From the NCBI GenBank assembly GCA_007644065.1, contig VJWN01000022.1, positions 372,001 through 436,000 on the forward strand: DNA of 64,000 nt, in the 5' to 3' direction. Shown piece by piece: positions 34,480-46,503 of this stretch; position 1 is the stretch's first letter, and each line of letters starts with the position of its first letter. The stretch comes from Margaritispora aquatica (taxonomy: Eukaryota; Ascomycota; Leotiomycetes; Helotiales; Discinellaceae). The notes beneath the pieces were generated by a model, which was not told the origin of the DNA, searched no databases, and saw only the letters and a list, made by a program, of their open reading frames with translations. The position numbers were made by a program, and so were the translations under genes.

Positions 34480-35055
34480 GTACTCAATGCAACGGACTAT
34501 AAGACAGGTTAGATGAAATTTGGGCTGAGTTTTGAAGTGCTGCGGACGTCGCTGTGCTTGGATTTGACAATGGTATCTCCCTCAATGCAAATTTCTTTTG
34601 GCGGTGATGATCTAACATGCGCTCACAGAATCAGAATCAGAACCTAAGTCGCAAGATACCATTTTTTTGTCTCGTGGATCTGAAATTCGCTGGGACGCCT
34701 TTAGGGGTGAAGTTTGGTGGATTTCCACTGTCTTTTTCCTAGGTCGGGCTTGCTACATGCATCTTGCTTATGTGGAATCCGTTCTGCAAAGATAGTTGCT
34801 GCTTGTAGTTAGATAGTCCAGGAATGCAAATAAAAACCTCTGAGTCTTGAGATTAGTTTCATCTATGCCTCTCAGTAGGACATGTTATAGCAAGCATACG
34901 CTCCTCGTCCTGCTTCTCAATCTTTCGAAACTTCCGAGCTACTCACCGTTTGATTTCAATCCATATTTAATAGAGGAAGGAAAATGGATGGGAGATGAAA
35001 GAGCTAATAAATTCTTCTGGTGTTTGTATGACCTTTTATTTTCAAAGAAACATCC
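34480..35055. other. Intergenic region
   Basis: About 0.6 kb. A plus-strand frame at 34847-35134 overlaps the minus-strand gene antisense and has no domain. Confidence 0.4.
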
Positions 35056-35532
35056 CTACTTCGAATGTGGAGCTGCTGCCGAGTACCATGCATCAACAGC
35101 GCAATACCTCCACAAAGGAGAATCACTACAATAACCTATAATCTTTTCGCGGAGCTCCTGTGGTAGCATCCTCTTCGTTCTGCTCAGAATCTCTCCTATC
35201 TCCAAATCCACTATCCCCATCCTCATATGCGTCTTCAAATCTGGGAAAGTCCAAGCTGTTCGGAGAGGCGTGAAATTGATGAGCTCATTGAAGGATAAAG
35301 TGGGCATATTGGACTTTGCCAACTTCAAACACTCCACATGGAAGAAAGAGGCCTTTGGTGACCCCCGACAGGTTGCACAAGGCGGGTAGCGACACAATCT
35401 CCAGTTCTCCTCAACTTTCTTATGGCAAACTGCAATATACTCGAACTTGTGTCCATGAGGAGGAAAATCAAACGCCATTGTGATGATGGTTGGATGTTCC
35501 AGTGCTATCGGCTGTGAATTAGAATCAATCAT
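35056..35532 (-). CDS. Small hypothetical protein with F-box-like segment
   Basis: Single frame of 158 residues; an internal Met at residue 19 (MAFDFPPHGHKFEY) is a likelier start. Cysteines in VCHKK, CRYPPCATC and FHVEC suggest a small metal site. The segment MLPQELREKIIGYCSD near the end resembles the opening helix of F-box or 2EXR-type domains. Function unknown. The ATG-proximal sequence and stop are clean. Confidence 0.45.
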   Translation of the reverse strand: MIDSNSQPIALEHPTIITMAFDFPPHGHKFEYIAVCHKKVEENWRLCRYPPCATCRGSPKASFFHVECLKLAKSNMPTLSFNELINFTPLRTAWTFPDLKTHMRMGIVDLEIGEILSRTKRMLPQELREKIIGYCSDSPLWRYCAVDAWYSAAAPHSK

Positions 35533-36296
35533 GTCTAGGTTTTTGTCTCAACTATACCGGCAGCTATTCTTTCTCTCAGTCGTATCAATTGTCGACAGTA
35601 AATACATTGTGCTGCGTTGAGCTGTAAGTGTTGAAGCATAGCTGAAGTTGCGAGGTTCAACTGCGACAGTCCCGGGATGGTCTTGCAACATAACAGAGCG
35701 AAGCTGTGGAGACGTTGAAGATTGACACCAAGCGATGGCCGGTAGACATTCACAGTCTTTCTAGAAATAACACAGTTGATAATAGCGGTGTTCCAAAAAG
35801 GAAATGATCTCGCGAGTTATCATGGTCCGAAAATAAAGGTTAGTGTTGGAAGTATTGTTGCAAACGGTCACTCCGCAGGATCGAGGTAGCTTAAAATCAT
35901 TCGTGAAGTATTCAAACCCGACAGTCTGGTTCACTAGGATTTCTTTTGACAAAAGCTGCATGTCGGCCTCTTCATTGGCTTCCTCAGTGCATGGGCGGAT
36001 TTTCAATGTGTGCTGTGACTCGCCTATACTGAAGCACAAGAACGGCGACGCACTAAGAAAACCTTTTCGGGGCACTTGCCGACACACAACTTGATGAATT
36101 TAATTTTAAGAGTCCTTAAACTGGCCGTAAGTCCGAGGAATAGTTGGGCCACACCACAACACATAAGTCCAATGCAGCGAGTGCGGAGCTGGATCAAGAA
36201 ATAACATATTCTCACTGCCTAGGTTCATAGATCACCTCAAACTCAATTGATCAAACCCCAACATAAACATTTGTTGGCAGATCGAAATCAAAAGGT
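35533..36296. other. Region of small minus-strand frames
   Basis: Two short minus-strand frames (35753-35535 and 36087-35761) lie head to tail upstream of the 35532 gene. They may be remnants of its 5' exons, but no splice sites join them convincingly. Confidence 0.3.
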
Positions 36297-38062
36297 ATGA
36301 ACAGCATTCAATGTTCTACAATCGCTTTGCTCTCTGGTATCGCTTTCGTCCTGGTCATTGCGATACGTCGAAGGTACTTCTCGTCTATCAGCGATATCCC
36401 AAGTCCATTCTGGGCCTCATTCTCTGTACTATGGGAGGTGTGGAGTGTTGCGGAAGGTCGCATCCAGGAAAAGATGGTTGCGCTTCATGAGGAGCACGGT
36501 AAGCTCAAATGCCCTGCAATCAGGGGTCAAGTCTAAGTCAAAGCACGAGGTCACTTCGTGCGTGTTAGTCACGAGGAAGTTAGTGTTAGCCATCCTGATG
36601 CGATAAGAACAATCTTGCTCGCACCACTTAGAAAGGTACGCGAGAGTGGTCTTCATCATATGCAGTCGTGAGCTGAGTTTGACCAAACATTAGATTGATT
36701 GGTACAAAGTGATGGCATTGCCAAATCACGAGTTCCAAACACCGATGAGTGAGGTTGACCCTAAACGGTATATATCAGAGCTCTGAGACTGGTTGGGTGC
36801 TGATAACTGGTAGCCGCGTAGAGAGAGCTAGAAACACAGCCTCAGCATATTCTTTGACCAATATCATGAGATCGGAGAGGCAGATTGACGATTTGATTAT
36901 GTTGCTAAAGTCTAAACTAACACACATGGCGAAAGGGAAAAATACTGTGGAATTCGATAAATGGTTCAACTACCTCGCTTTTGATGTCGTTGGCGAGGTC
37001 ACATTCTCCACTGCCTTTGGATTTCTAGATACTGGGACTGACGTTGGGGGTTCGATTGCGAACACCAGGATTTTGACAGTATATGTAGCAATTGCGGGAT
37101 ACTTCTTGTCATTCCATCGCTTGACTCTTGGTAATCCATGGATAAATAAGCTTGGACTGAGCCCTTCCCAACACATTTTCGACACAGTCAAGCGGGCAGT
37201 AACAGCAAGGAAAAGCAACCCGGATGCCCGTGCAGATATGCTGGAGCAATGGATGTTGCAGCTAAAAGAGCACCCAGAGAGATTCGAGGAGAACGAGCTT
37301 TATGGAGTAGCAAATGCAACTGTTGGAGCTGGAGCTGACACTATTAGCGCGACACTGCAAGCATTTTGGTATTACCTGTTGAGAAGTCCAGTGGATCTTG
37401 CGAGAGTACAACAGGAAATAGATGCAGCACAGCAAAGGGGTTCCCTCTCAAATGTAGTGAGCTATGCTGAGGCACGAGAATTACCTTTCTTGCAAGCTTG
37501 TGTAGGTACATTTCACGACTTTGAACGAAGGCTCACAATGTCGTAGATCAAGGAGACTTTCCGTTTTCATCCAGCAGTTGCGCATGGATTAGGTCGGGTA
37601 GTTGGACCAGACGGTATCAAGATTGGAGACCGAGTGTTTAAGGAAGGGGTATGCCCATTCTTGTTGGAAGCTGCTCCAAAGCTGATGTTCAAAGACTCAT
37701 CTGAGTGTCAACCCCTGGGTCATCCACCGAAGCGTTGAGCTCTTTGGCCAGGATGCCAAAGAATTCAATCCAACCAGGTGGCTCGAACCAAGAGCAAAAG
37801 ATATGGATAGATTTATGATGCAGGTACGGTGCTCTCGTCCTTTGGACTTCATCAACTTACCTCTCAGTTTGGTGCCGGGTACAACTCTTGCCCAGGTCAA
37901 CACCTTGCGCGCATGGAGGTTTCAAAAGTCACCGCTACCCTTCTCCGTGACTTTGAAATTCGTCAAGTGGATTCTAAGCATACCTGGTCCTTTAACTCAC
38001 ATTTCACTGCTGTTCCGTATGATTGGCCGTGTTATGTTCATTCTCGGGGTGCTTCTTCATAG
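36297..38062 (+). CDS. Cytochrome P450 monooxygenase (pisatin-demethylase-like)
   Basis: Seven exons (36297-36498, 36550-36635, 36694-36767, 36814-37501, 37547-37648, 37695-37823, 37868-38062) encode 491 residues, a normal P450 length. An N-terminal anchor (residues about 6-26) is followed by IPSPFWASFSVLWEVW. The I-helix motif is AGADTISA, with Ser in the second Thr position. The K-helix is ETFR, the PERF-type motif FNPTRW, and the heme loop FGAGYNSCPG carries the axial Cys. The layout resembles the pisatin-demethylase-like group of fungal P450s; the substrate is unknown. It differs clearly from the P450 at 16564, so the two are not recent duplicates. The gene is convergent with the acid phosphatase, ending 144 bp from its stop. 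Confidence 0.9.
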
Positions 38063-38206
38063 CAACATGCCTACATTGCATCGGAAAATATAAGGAAAGA
38101 GACGAAAGAGATTCAGAGGATGAGACGGGTCAAGAAATAAATTATCTGAAGGCCCGCAAAGCGATCAGGAATGACGATTTGTCATTGTATTATCTCTCCC
38201 CAACGT

Positions 38207-39768
38207 TCAAGCAAGTGATCCGTTGCACTTACCAAGCACCAAGCTTGCTCCAATACCCACCAGTCCATCAATATACCCCAATAACGTCTCAACGGGGAGC
38301 ATGTCTATTAATCCAAGACTAGGATTCGAGCTTCGTAATGGCTGTCCACCCCAGAGGACTCGCACATAGTAGCCACTAGGACTGGCAACCGTAGTATTTG
38401 TCGGCAGATTATTGCTCGCCTTCTTGTAGAGTTCGAATGCGACCTCGGAACCCATCCCTGGCCAAACCATCTTATCTAGTTGAAGGACAGAAAGTAGTCT
38501 GGACATCGAGCCATCATGAGCGACATTGTGCCTGTACAGAACTTCGCTCGTTCCGCTGATGCTGCTCCGAATGTGAGTTGTGAGTTCTCCCAACCACACA
38601 CCCATGCTCGCTGCACTCGCTGCCAAACTCCTTAAGTCGCCACGGTAAATGTATGAGTACTCATAATTGCCAAGTCGGTATACTGAGTTTGCGTTCTCCT
38701 GTGTTACACATACTGTGGAATTGACGCCGTTCACAAGCTTACATGGCAGAGGCTTAGCGTGGCACTGACGAGCAGACAAATTGTCATAGTAGTGATCAAA
38801 ACTAGCATGAAAACCAGAATCGGTTGACGGAACACCAGAGATGTTGTCAAGAACAGAGTAGAGCCCAGCAGCAGCCGTCAGATGTGCTGTCCAACTAGTT
38901 CCCGATTTGATAGCATTGAACAGGTTTGATGAAGTAGCACAGGAATATGTTGGTTCTAGTGAATCATAACCACTGGGCTAAACAGCTATTAGCTTTTTCA
39001 CGATTTATGATGATCACTACTTACTTGAATCAGGAGTGGCACATCGTCGTCACCGCCAAACATCCCATTGATAACCATTCCAGCAACTTCACTTGTGATG
39101 ACATTTTGTGTAACTCTGAAGGAACTACGCTTGTCGGATTTGTGTGGCAAGAAATTTAGTAAGTCGTGATAAACGCCATACAGATCAGCGCCATGCTGCC
39201 AGGAGTCGTCCAATCCACCTTTTGTAATCTGTGGAAATTGGCATGTTCCAAGAAAACCGGTGGGGACGAACGGATTCTGGGTAGAGCGGAAGCCCTGCCA
39301 GTACGTGTGAACGGATTTGTGTCCACTTTTAGGCTGGCCATAATAGAATAGTCCTTCATCATCGCAGTTCCAGCCATATGATTCGACTGGGAAAGAGTTC
39401 GAGGCATACACAGTCCGTTTGTGATGTCTGTGGATCTGCGATGTGGTTAGTGTCTGGTCCGAGAAGGATTTGGCTCCACCTACTACTTCGACATACTGCA
39501 GCTTGAACTCAGCAGCAGGTTTCTTGTACTCTGTCGCCCTCACATGTGGCATATTGCACCAATCATAAATTCCATACTGATCTGCAGGTACTGTCGAGGT
39601 ATTGTAGATAAATCCATATACGCCCGTTCCTCCAATAACCTGCGTCAGATTATTGATCGCAGAGGCACTCGGAGGATACCAATTCAGATCTACAGAAACA
39701 GCATTCCCATGTCTTGATAAGGAGGCAGCAATTGCAGCAATGAAGCTGGTTCGTGGGTTCGTTTTCAT
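38207..39768 (-). CDS. Secreted histidine acid phosphatase (clade 2, phytase-related)
   Basis: Three exons (39768-39484, 39435-39025, 38977-38207) encode 488 residues. The start at 39768 gives a signal peptide (MKTNPRTSFIAAIAASL); an in-frame ATG at 39882 adds 38 residues and another hydrophobic stretch. Exon 2 begins IHRHHKRT, the family version of the RHGxRxP catalytic motif with the phosphate-accepting His. Near the C-terminus NVAHDGSMS supplies the HD proton donor. Conserved blocks WCNMPHVR, WNCDDEGLFYYG, GTCQFPQITKGGLDD and RVTQNVITSEVAGM match the fungal acid phosphatase group. The enzyme should release phosphate from organic esters outside the cell or at the wall. Several N-glycosylation sequons are present. 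Confidence 0.88.
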
Positions 39769-40475
39769 GGCGATATATTCTTGGATGCATGCACAGAGGA
39801 GTAGGGAGAGACCAAGTACCGGAACGATTCTATGAGCCCATTGACCGACGAAAATCGACGGTCGAGATTGGAGGAGTCCCATCCATATTTATATCTGCGA
39901 GAGCTTAATGAGCTTCGCACGTTGGAGGCACGTTGCGAAGAGGTACGTCGTGAGTTGCGCCGGGCAGTAGGTAAAGTGGGATGACCTGATTGATATATAG
40001 CTTAGGGGAGGAAGCAAAGAAGGAGATCACACTTGTAAAGGAATAGCTTCTTCACTTGAAGACATCTGTATGGCTTGAAATGGCGGCAATATCGTGGTTC
40101 CTGCATATCAGGGACATTGTCGTCGTTGAAATTAGCTTCCGGCTAAAACACGTGGGGGAACAAAGTCCAAGAATTGGACGACTGAGACTTGGTCTTGAAC
40201 TTGTCCTCACTCCATCATCATTGATCATTGATCACTGATTGAAAAATTATACATGTGACATCCAGTGGTCACTACATGCCATAGATGCAGTGGAATGGAC
40301 TGAAAAGCTGTTGCAGAAGGTAATGCAGTGGTAAGGTAAGGCTACGTACCTCAGCCCCATGCAGTGGTGAATTTTCTACAACTTCTCGTTAATCTATAAT
40401 TCTTTTCATGTATGTAGAGTCAAACTCCGGTTGGCTTATACTTGAAGAGATTAGCTCAAGAACTCACACAGAGAT
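39769..40475. other. Intergenic region
   Basis: About 0.7 kb, no supported gene. Contains the alternative upstream start (39882) of the acid phosphatase. Confidence 0.4.
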
Positions 40476-42074
40476 ATGGTCTTTCTCAGCAATGAGGTTT
40501 TGTTAATAATATTCGAGCATATAAGCATGTATCTTCTCTCTCTTGTATTTCAAGTTGTCCTAACATCGATGTCCGGTTTTGGAACAGAGTGGATAGATCT
40601 GACTGGGATGTGTCCTACATTGACCCTTGGAATTCATTTGCAGTAGTACCTCCTATCCGACTCGTCTGTCAAAAGTGGAATCAGATATTGATCCCCTTTA
40701 TATATCGTCATCTTCGGCTCACCGACCAGCGCATCAAGGATGAACCTCCCGAAGAGAATCTGGTGCACACTTTTCCCAATTGTTTAGAGTAAACAATCTC
40801 ATTCGCAACTCATGTATCCATTGTGCCGCCTAGTGAAGATAGAAGGACGTCAATCTTTAAGATGAATGTTTTACACTTTTTGTTGAATACAAGAAGCTTC
40901 GATACATCAAGTAAGAACAAAGCATGAAAAGCCGATCACATAGAGACCAGACAGCATGTTTGGGCGTCTACTGGTCCTCCCCCAATGATAAGTCCGACCG
41001 AGTTCCAAGAAAAACTAAACAATTGGATATTTAGTGTTGAGGTTGGGAGCCAGATGTTGCGTTATTGAGGAAGTCCATGATTCCTATGTCTCAGATATTA
41101 GACCTCTGGTTTGTCCCTCCGGTAAACCTGGCACTCCTTGTATCCCTTGGACAGTTCCAGAAGTCTTACTAAGAAGAGCAAACCATTACCTGTTTACCTC
41201 CCGCACACCAAACCCTGGAGTTCAAATTCATCCCAGATGCATGTTTTGAACAAAGTATTGGAAGGCTTCCTCCAGTCAGAAAATTAGCCTTGATTGATTT
41301 CAACTGGCTGTATTTCGCATCGGAGGTTCCGTATATCTTCAACTTTTCTAAGCTCGAGAGTTTAGTGCTCAAAAACGTCCATCGTAATATTTTCTGCTCG
41401 GTGACGCCAGATCAATTTCCTCGCCTGCAAAGTCTCTCTTGCCACAGCCTGTAGACCATTTCTAATGTCGGAACGAGGTGGCAAAAAACATATGATGAAT
41501 AGAAATCCTTTATCGGCGGTCTTTCTCTCCTTGAGGAGCCGAGATTTACGTCTTGGAATCCGGAATTCATGACAAACAGTATCTGCAAGATTGGACATAG
41601 CTTAAAGATCTTAACATCAGGAAGGGCATTGACTATTGTCGATTCTTGTCATTTTACAGCCAACGATTTGCAATTGATACAGACATCTTGCCCCAATCTC
41701 GAAGAACTTCATATCTGCTTCGAAGAAATCTCATCTGAGGTAAGAACACATGCACAGAAAATTGTCTAAATAGTATGCAGCTGAGACGTCTACAAAGCGA
41801 CTTGAGGTTTTCTATTCTTGCAAAGTTCCTCAAGCTCAAGAAACTTACGATCCGTATCGTCGCAACCAGCAGAATGCCAGCACCACCCTCTCAACAGCAA
41901 GCGCAAGCCATAGGTGAGGAAGTGTGGAATTTCAATGATGGTTCGAGCCTTCGAGAGTTTCATATCTACCGAGAGTCGGCGTGCACTCTTGCAGGTATGG
42001 TTCACGGCTATTCCTTCGATCTCTCGAATGTGAAGAGTCCTGTGACGGTGGAGGAAAAACCTCATTCCGAGTGA
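40476..42074 (+). pseudogene. F-box / leucine-rich-repeat-type protein, degraded
   Basis: The ATG at 40476 starts MVFLSNEVLLIIFEHI, a typical F-box opening, and after a possible 40-nt intron continues with an F-box-like RLVCQKWNQILIPFIYRHLRL. A TAA at 40790-40792 (possible CAA change) interrupts an otherwise open frame to about 40926. Later pieces in shifting frames read as leucine-rich repeats: LVLKNVH, FPRLQSL, LKILTSG, CPNLEELHICFEEI, FLKLKKLTIRIV. The last frame ends at 42074. F-box proteins serve SCF ubiquitin ligases, with the repeats choosing the target. At least three breaks make the gene non-functional unless extensive splicing rescues it. Confidence 0.6.
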
Positions 42075-43094
42075 CATCCTGGAGGATGATTAGGATGATG
42101 AGGATTGCTAGAACGAGACGAAGGTGGGCGTTGTGGGATATCTAATAGAGGTTTTGATGGAGTAAGCAGTTAGTACTGCTCAGCAGATTGACATATGGTC
42201 TGGTATTGCCGAGTAACACCAGGTACCTTAGGCAGTCAATCCACGGCTTACTGATGCGAGATTGTATCTAGCAATCGTTTTCCAGTGAAGAAACGGCCCA
42301 TTCCTCTCAGTTGCTTTCACTTTCGTATCCAATATCAAGTCCAGTTCCAGGTCTTGCTGCCTAGTCACATAACCTGTCGATTTTACGTATCGCCAGCTCC
42401 TCGTTCACTTTCAAGATTCAAGTCAGCAGCTCCAGTGATCGTGGGAATCAAACCAATGTCTCTAAAAACCCAACTACATCTTCATTGTCAAATTCTAACT
42501 TTCAATACAAGACCAGATCAAAGTCACTTTTGGCAATCTGCAGCTTCTGCACACCCCTACTGAGCCGCATCCTTTGCGGCAGGTCATTTGTAAAGTGTCA
42601 CAGAGTCACAAAATAATGGGACAGATATTTCTGCTGTTAGGCTTGTTTGACGAAGTCCGATCTTGATATATAACTGACTTGTGATGGTAACATTGAAAAT
42701 GCACTGATGGATGTAGAAAACACTCAGCTGATGTGTGGTATATATTTATGAAGTCTCACCTAAGATTTATCAACTTCATTATTCTTGAACTCAGCACTTC
42801 ATCTGTCAAATTCTGTTCGGAATCATTGAATTTATTTCCTATTCATGGCTGCTTGTAAGGAGCGAAATTCAGCTTTCTCGCAAGCGCACGGCAATCACAG
42901 TTGTCCCGACACCAAATAATCAATCATTCGAACACTTCACGAATCCAAGAAAAACACCTGCTGTTCAACAATTCTCTCCACACATAAATATTCTCGCATC
43001 AAATTACCTCGTCTTCCCTGCGAACCAGTCTGCGCGACACAACAACCTCACTCCACAATACAATTCCAACTTGACTACAGACAAGTCAAACGCA
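42075..43094. other. Intergenic region
   Basis: About 1 kb; a 92-codon frame at 42285 shows no domain. The last 200 bp are C/A-rich leader-like sequence before the 2EXR-like gene. Confidence 0.4.
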
Positions 43095-43854
43095 ATGAAT
43101 TCTCCAGCAGAAATATCTCCAGGTACCTTCAATTCTGTCACAACTGCAGTTGTCGCGGCAGAGAAAGCAATGGGCTCAGTTTTGCAGCGCCTGCCGATGG
43201 AGATCTGGCTGAGAATTGTCAGTCTACTTCTTTGTTTACTTCAACTTGATCTCCTCAAGTCGATTGAAACTGACATACACATAGTAGCATAAACTTTTGG
43301 AGCCTCGAGTTCTTCCAATCGTCCGAGTTGAGAATCAATTTCAAGTGCGCGACGATATCATCGCAATTCCAGGACCTCTGTACATGTCAATCGCATCACA
43401 CAAGGAGACCAGAAAGAACCACGAAGTATTCTTCCATGGCATTTTGGACAAAACCGCCCTTTTCAATGCTGCCAAAGACGTGCTTTACCTTCTACACGCA
43501 ACCGACTCGCATGATCTCTTCTCGTCGCTCCCAAATCGAGGTCTCGCAAAAATCCAAAAGCTTGCTGTGCGCCATACAAACCTCCCTTTGTCAATCTTTG
43601 GCGTTCTTCAGCATTGTTCCTCTATCAAACACATCATTCTCGTCATCGATCCGAAGGACTTTGCAATATCTCGGAGTCTTCCAGATGATGAAGTATTGAT
43701 GGTGTTACGAGATCGTTGGATGAAGGAAGCTGTACGAGATTTCACCGCGTATAAGATAGTGATGCGACAACATCCTGAGCATTATCCAGCGTGCCCAGAT
43801 CGTACTCCAGCTATCACGGTGGTTGGGAGCGAGGATGAGATCCTGGCGGCTTAG
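43095..43854 (+). CDS. 2EXR-like fungal protein
   Basis: Two exons (43095-43217, 43288-43854) encode 229 residues. Exon 1 ends in LQRLPMEIWLRI, the opening of a 2EXR/F-box-like domain, and exon 2 starts HKLLEPRVLP, continuing it. The 70-nt intron has GTCAGT and TAGTAG ends, phase 0. Later segments FHGILDKTALFNAAKDVLYL and LQHCSSIKHIILVID are typical of the large, poorly understood 2EXR family of Leotiomycetes and relatives. No signal peptide. The disrupted minus-strand gene at 44600-46180 has the same order of motifs, so the two are paralogues in convergent orientation. Confidence 0.7.
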
Positions 43855-44599
43855 AGGAACGCAGATGGAGAAGACGCTGTTGCCTAAGTCAAGGACAGAG
43901 ATACGTAACTAGCAATCTATGAAGGGAACAAGGCAGATTGTTTAATTGCAATGACTGAAGTGACCCGGGCGAATTGAGGTTGAAACAAACAAGGGTACTG
44001 ACCCCCAAGCGAGATTCTGCATGCGAGACGGAGCGAAGCAGTTACTCAGATAGGAGTTAGTCTTTAGCATTACAACAAATTCAAGCGTTGCCAAGGTCTC
44101 ACATATCATTTCACCATGATTTGTACAATAGGTGATATTTCAATTTTCGTGGTCTAGCATTTCATTGGATTTCAAAGCTCGCTAGCTAACGCTCAAGTGA
44201 GATTAAGTCAACCCCAAAGCCCATTGCTCAACCTGCGTAAACCATTTCTTCCGTGAGTACTGTACAACCTGTTTCATGTGGGTATCTGTATGCCCTGTCT
44301 ATTCAATGCTCCACTCCTCTGTTGCAGGTGAAACTGCCCTTCATTGCGCAATGATATTCCCTGTGACGGGGTTGACCAAGTTCGTCTTCGTCAGTTTCAA
44401 GATCTAGCTGACGTGCGGGTATGGTAAGCATTGCAAGGATTTGAGGAAAATATTCCCCGAGGCCTCCATTTATATCCTTTTCCCAATGAGTATGATACTT
44501 TGGACTTTCTCAGGTACTTTCCCCACGTTCTGTCTAGCTTCATCCTTACCTTCAACATTGAGCGAACATGTCTTCATCTGACCCAGCCAGTCCGAAGTC
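43855..44599. other. Convergent intergenic region
   Basis: About 0.75 kb between two convergent related genes. Nothing recognised. Confidence 0.4.
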
Positions 44600-46180
44600 T
44601 CAAAAGCTCTCTTCGAGCTTAGTGTCGGGCAGGGCCAAGGCCTCCAGAATGTTTTCTCCCTCGCTCACGTAAGTGAAAGTGAGCCTCTCCCACTTGTTTT
44701 CTATAACGCTGCCCAAGGCTTCCATGATATCCCAGATTGCTTTGGCTGAGGTGTATCTCGAGTTCAGTACAGACTGCAGGAACATCGATACGTTGTCATC
44801 AGATTCCCATCTGGGTTGACTTCGGACTCTGACGACCTTCTCTAAAGTTCCGCACCCACGAGCAATGGCGAGAAGAGCGGTGGCACTTCGGCATGGATGT
44901 ACCATGCATCTCCTCTCTTCTTCACTCTCGTACGTCAGGCCTATATATCTGAGGCCAGTTCCCCTCCAATACGTTAGAGTATTAGGCGCGATCGTGAAAG
45001 CATGCAGAGCTTGCTCGGATGTGAAGTAGAGAATGTCGCTTTTGGCGTTGAAGAGAACCGATTTGTCCAGTATACTCCCAAACATAAATCTGTAAGTTCT
45101 CAGAGCCCCGTGCAGATGCGCTTTGTTGACCAAATGTATAGCATCAATACGGTTGGCTTCAGCAGTGTAGCGATAGTTGCTGTTGAGTTGCTGGAGGACA
45201 CGCGGCCGATGGGCAAGACCTGTGGGGTGAGGTAGTAATCCTGTATCTCGAACAAAATCCCAGGTGGCAAGAACAAGATACTTGGTCGCAGGGAAGGATA
45301 CGTAGAAGATTCTAGCTTGACTTCGGACACACGTTCAAGCTCGGGCTCAACCTCGAGCCGGGACAGATGTCGATGCGGGTGTTGATGATATTCCGCAGTT
45401 TGGTGTTTAGCGCAAAGTAGGCACCGGGCTGCAGATTGCTTGGTTTTGTGGCGATTCATGTGGCCTCTCAGGTTATCTGTGTTCGAAATACTAGTTTGAG
45501 GGAAATGCTTGAGGCAGGCTTGCTTAACAACTTCTTTGATTTCTGCTATATCACCAGCTCCCAAGTCACCAATTGCATTGCTCCTAGAGGTCAAAGAGCT
45601 TCTTGCATGTCCTATCAATGGGTCAGATCCTGCCAGAGTGGCCAGTAAGCAAGCCAGCTAATCAGCGAGCTTATAAGCTACGCCAAGAAGCCTATTAGCT
45701 TGAGATTTAATTTATATCAGCAAGTAAACGTAGTATTCCTCTACTAATAGGCTAGCTTCTAAGCTTAAGGATTAATTTTTATAGTTTTCGAAGTCTGTTT
45801 GTAGTCGAATAAAGCTTTTTTATTAGTCGAAATCGACGAGTTTTTAATGATACTATTCGCTTCCGCCTTAAGTATATTATATAAGATTTGTATTATTATA
45901 GTATAAAGTTTTATGAATTTTATACCTTGATTTTATACTTTTATACTCTCTATAATTAATAATAACTAAGGATATTATTATACTCTTCGCTGTTAGTAAG
46001 CTTATAAGCCGTTGTTAGCAAGTCAGCGAAGATTCTCAATTATATCAGCGAGTTAGCTATAAATTCCTCTCGCTGATTAGCTGACTAACTGACTTATTGG
46101 CCACTCTGGATCCTGCAGCTGAATCGAAAAGAGAATCTGGTATTGGATGGCAAGCACTGACCTTGAATAGCCAACCATTG
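44600..46180 (-). pseudogene. C2H2 / 2EXR-like gene disrupted by MITE and a frameshift
   Basis: Frame pieces 45618-45100 and 45133-44600 encode one protein. First comes a Cys/His-rich part (CLKHF, DNLRGHMNRH, CLLCAKH) resembling a C2H2 finger. Then LPPGILFEIQDYYLTPQVLPIGRV marks the 2EXR start, followed in the next frame by FGSILDKSVLFNAKSDILYF. A one-base shift near 45170-45220 separates the frames. The 475-bp hAT-derived element (45634-46108) sits inside the coding region. If the element and one copy of its 8-bp duplication are ignored, the minus-strand frame continues across the site from about 46180 (HPIPDSLFDSAAGSDPLIGH). The insertion therefore hit an exon. It is a paralogue of the intact gene at 43095. 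Confidence 0.6.
45634..46108. mobile_element. Non-autonomous hAT element (MITE-like), 475 bp
   Basis: The inverted ends CAGAGTGGCCAGTAAG (left) and CAGAGTGGCCAATAAG (right, complement) match the hAT element at 11798. So do the next roughly 90 bp at the left and roughly 110 bp at the right. The 8-bp direct repeat GATCCTGC flanks it exactly (45626-45633, 46109-46116). No transposase remains. It is an internal-deletion derivative of the same family, with a milder AT bias than the full copy. Confidence 0.92.
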
Positions 46181-46503
46181 AGCGTTTATTGGTCGAGACG
46201 TTGGTGGTTGCTCTATGCAAAAGCAAGTACGCGACAAGAAGTAGTTCGAATAAGTTCAAGTTTTTGTGAACTTGCGGTCACGCGGTTGTCAACAAGGTCA
46301 AAGGTTGTGCGCACGATTGGTTGTAAAATAAGCTCGCAATTGTAACTGGAAAATTTATTCGTGAATTGGATCATAGACGCTAACAATACACGCTAAATTA
46401 ATACGCTAACTATATACAAGTTAACTTTCATATGTTGTGCACAAAGCCGGACGATTTTGGATGTGTCGGTATACACATAGGTGAAGTTGTAGATATATAG
46501 ATA
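46181..46503. other. Spacer between disrupted gene and transposon nest
   Basis: About 320 bp; nothing recognised apart from the left target duplication at 46496-46503. Confidence 0.4.

Noticed and set aside
16564..39768. Secondary-metabolite cluster (two P450s, MDR reductase, beta-lactamase-like enzyme, transporter)
   Set aside because: No backbone synthase or cluster regulator; the transporter is a peroxisomal ABCD type and the genes are spread over 23 kb.
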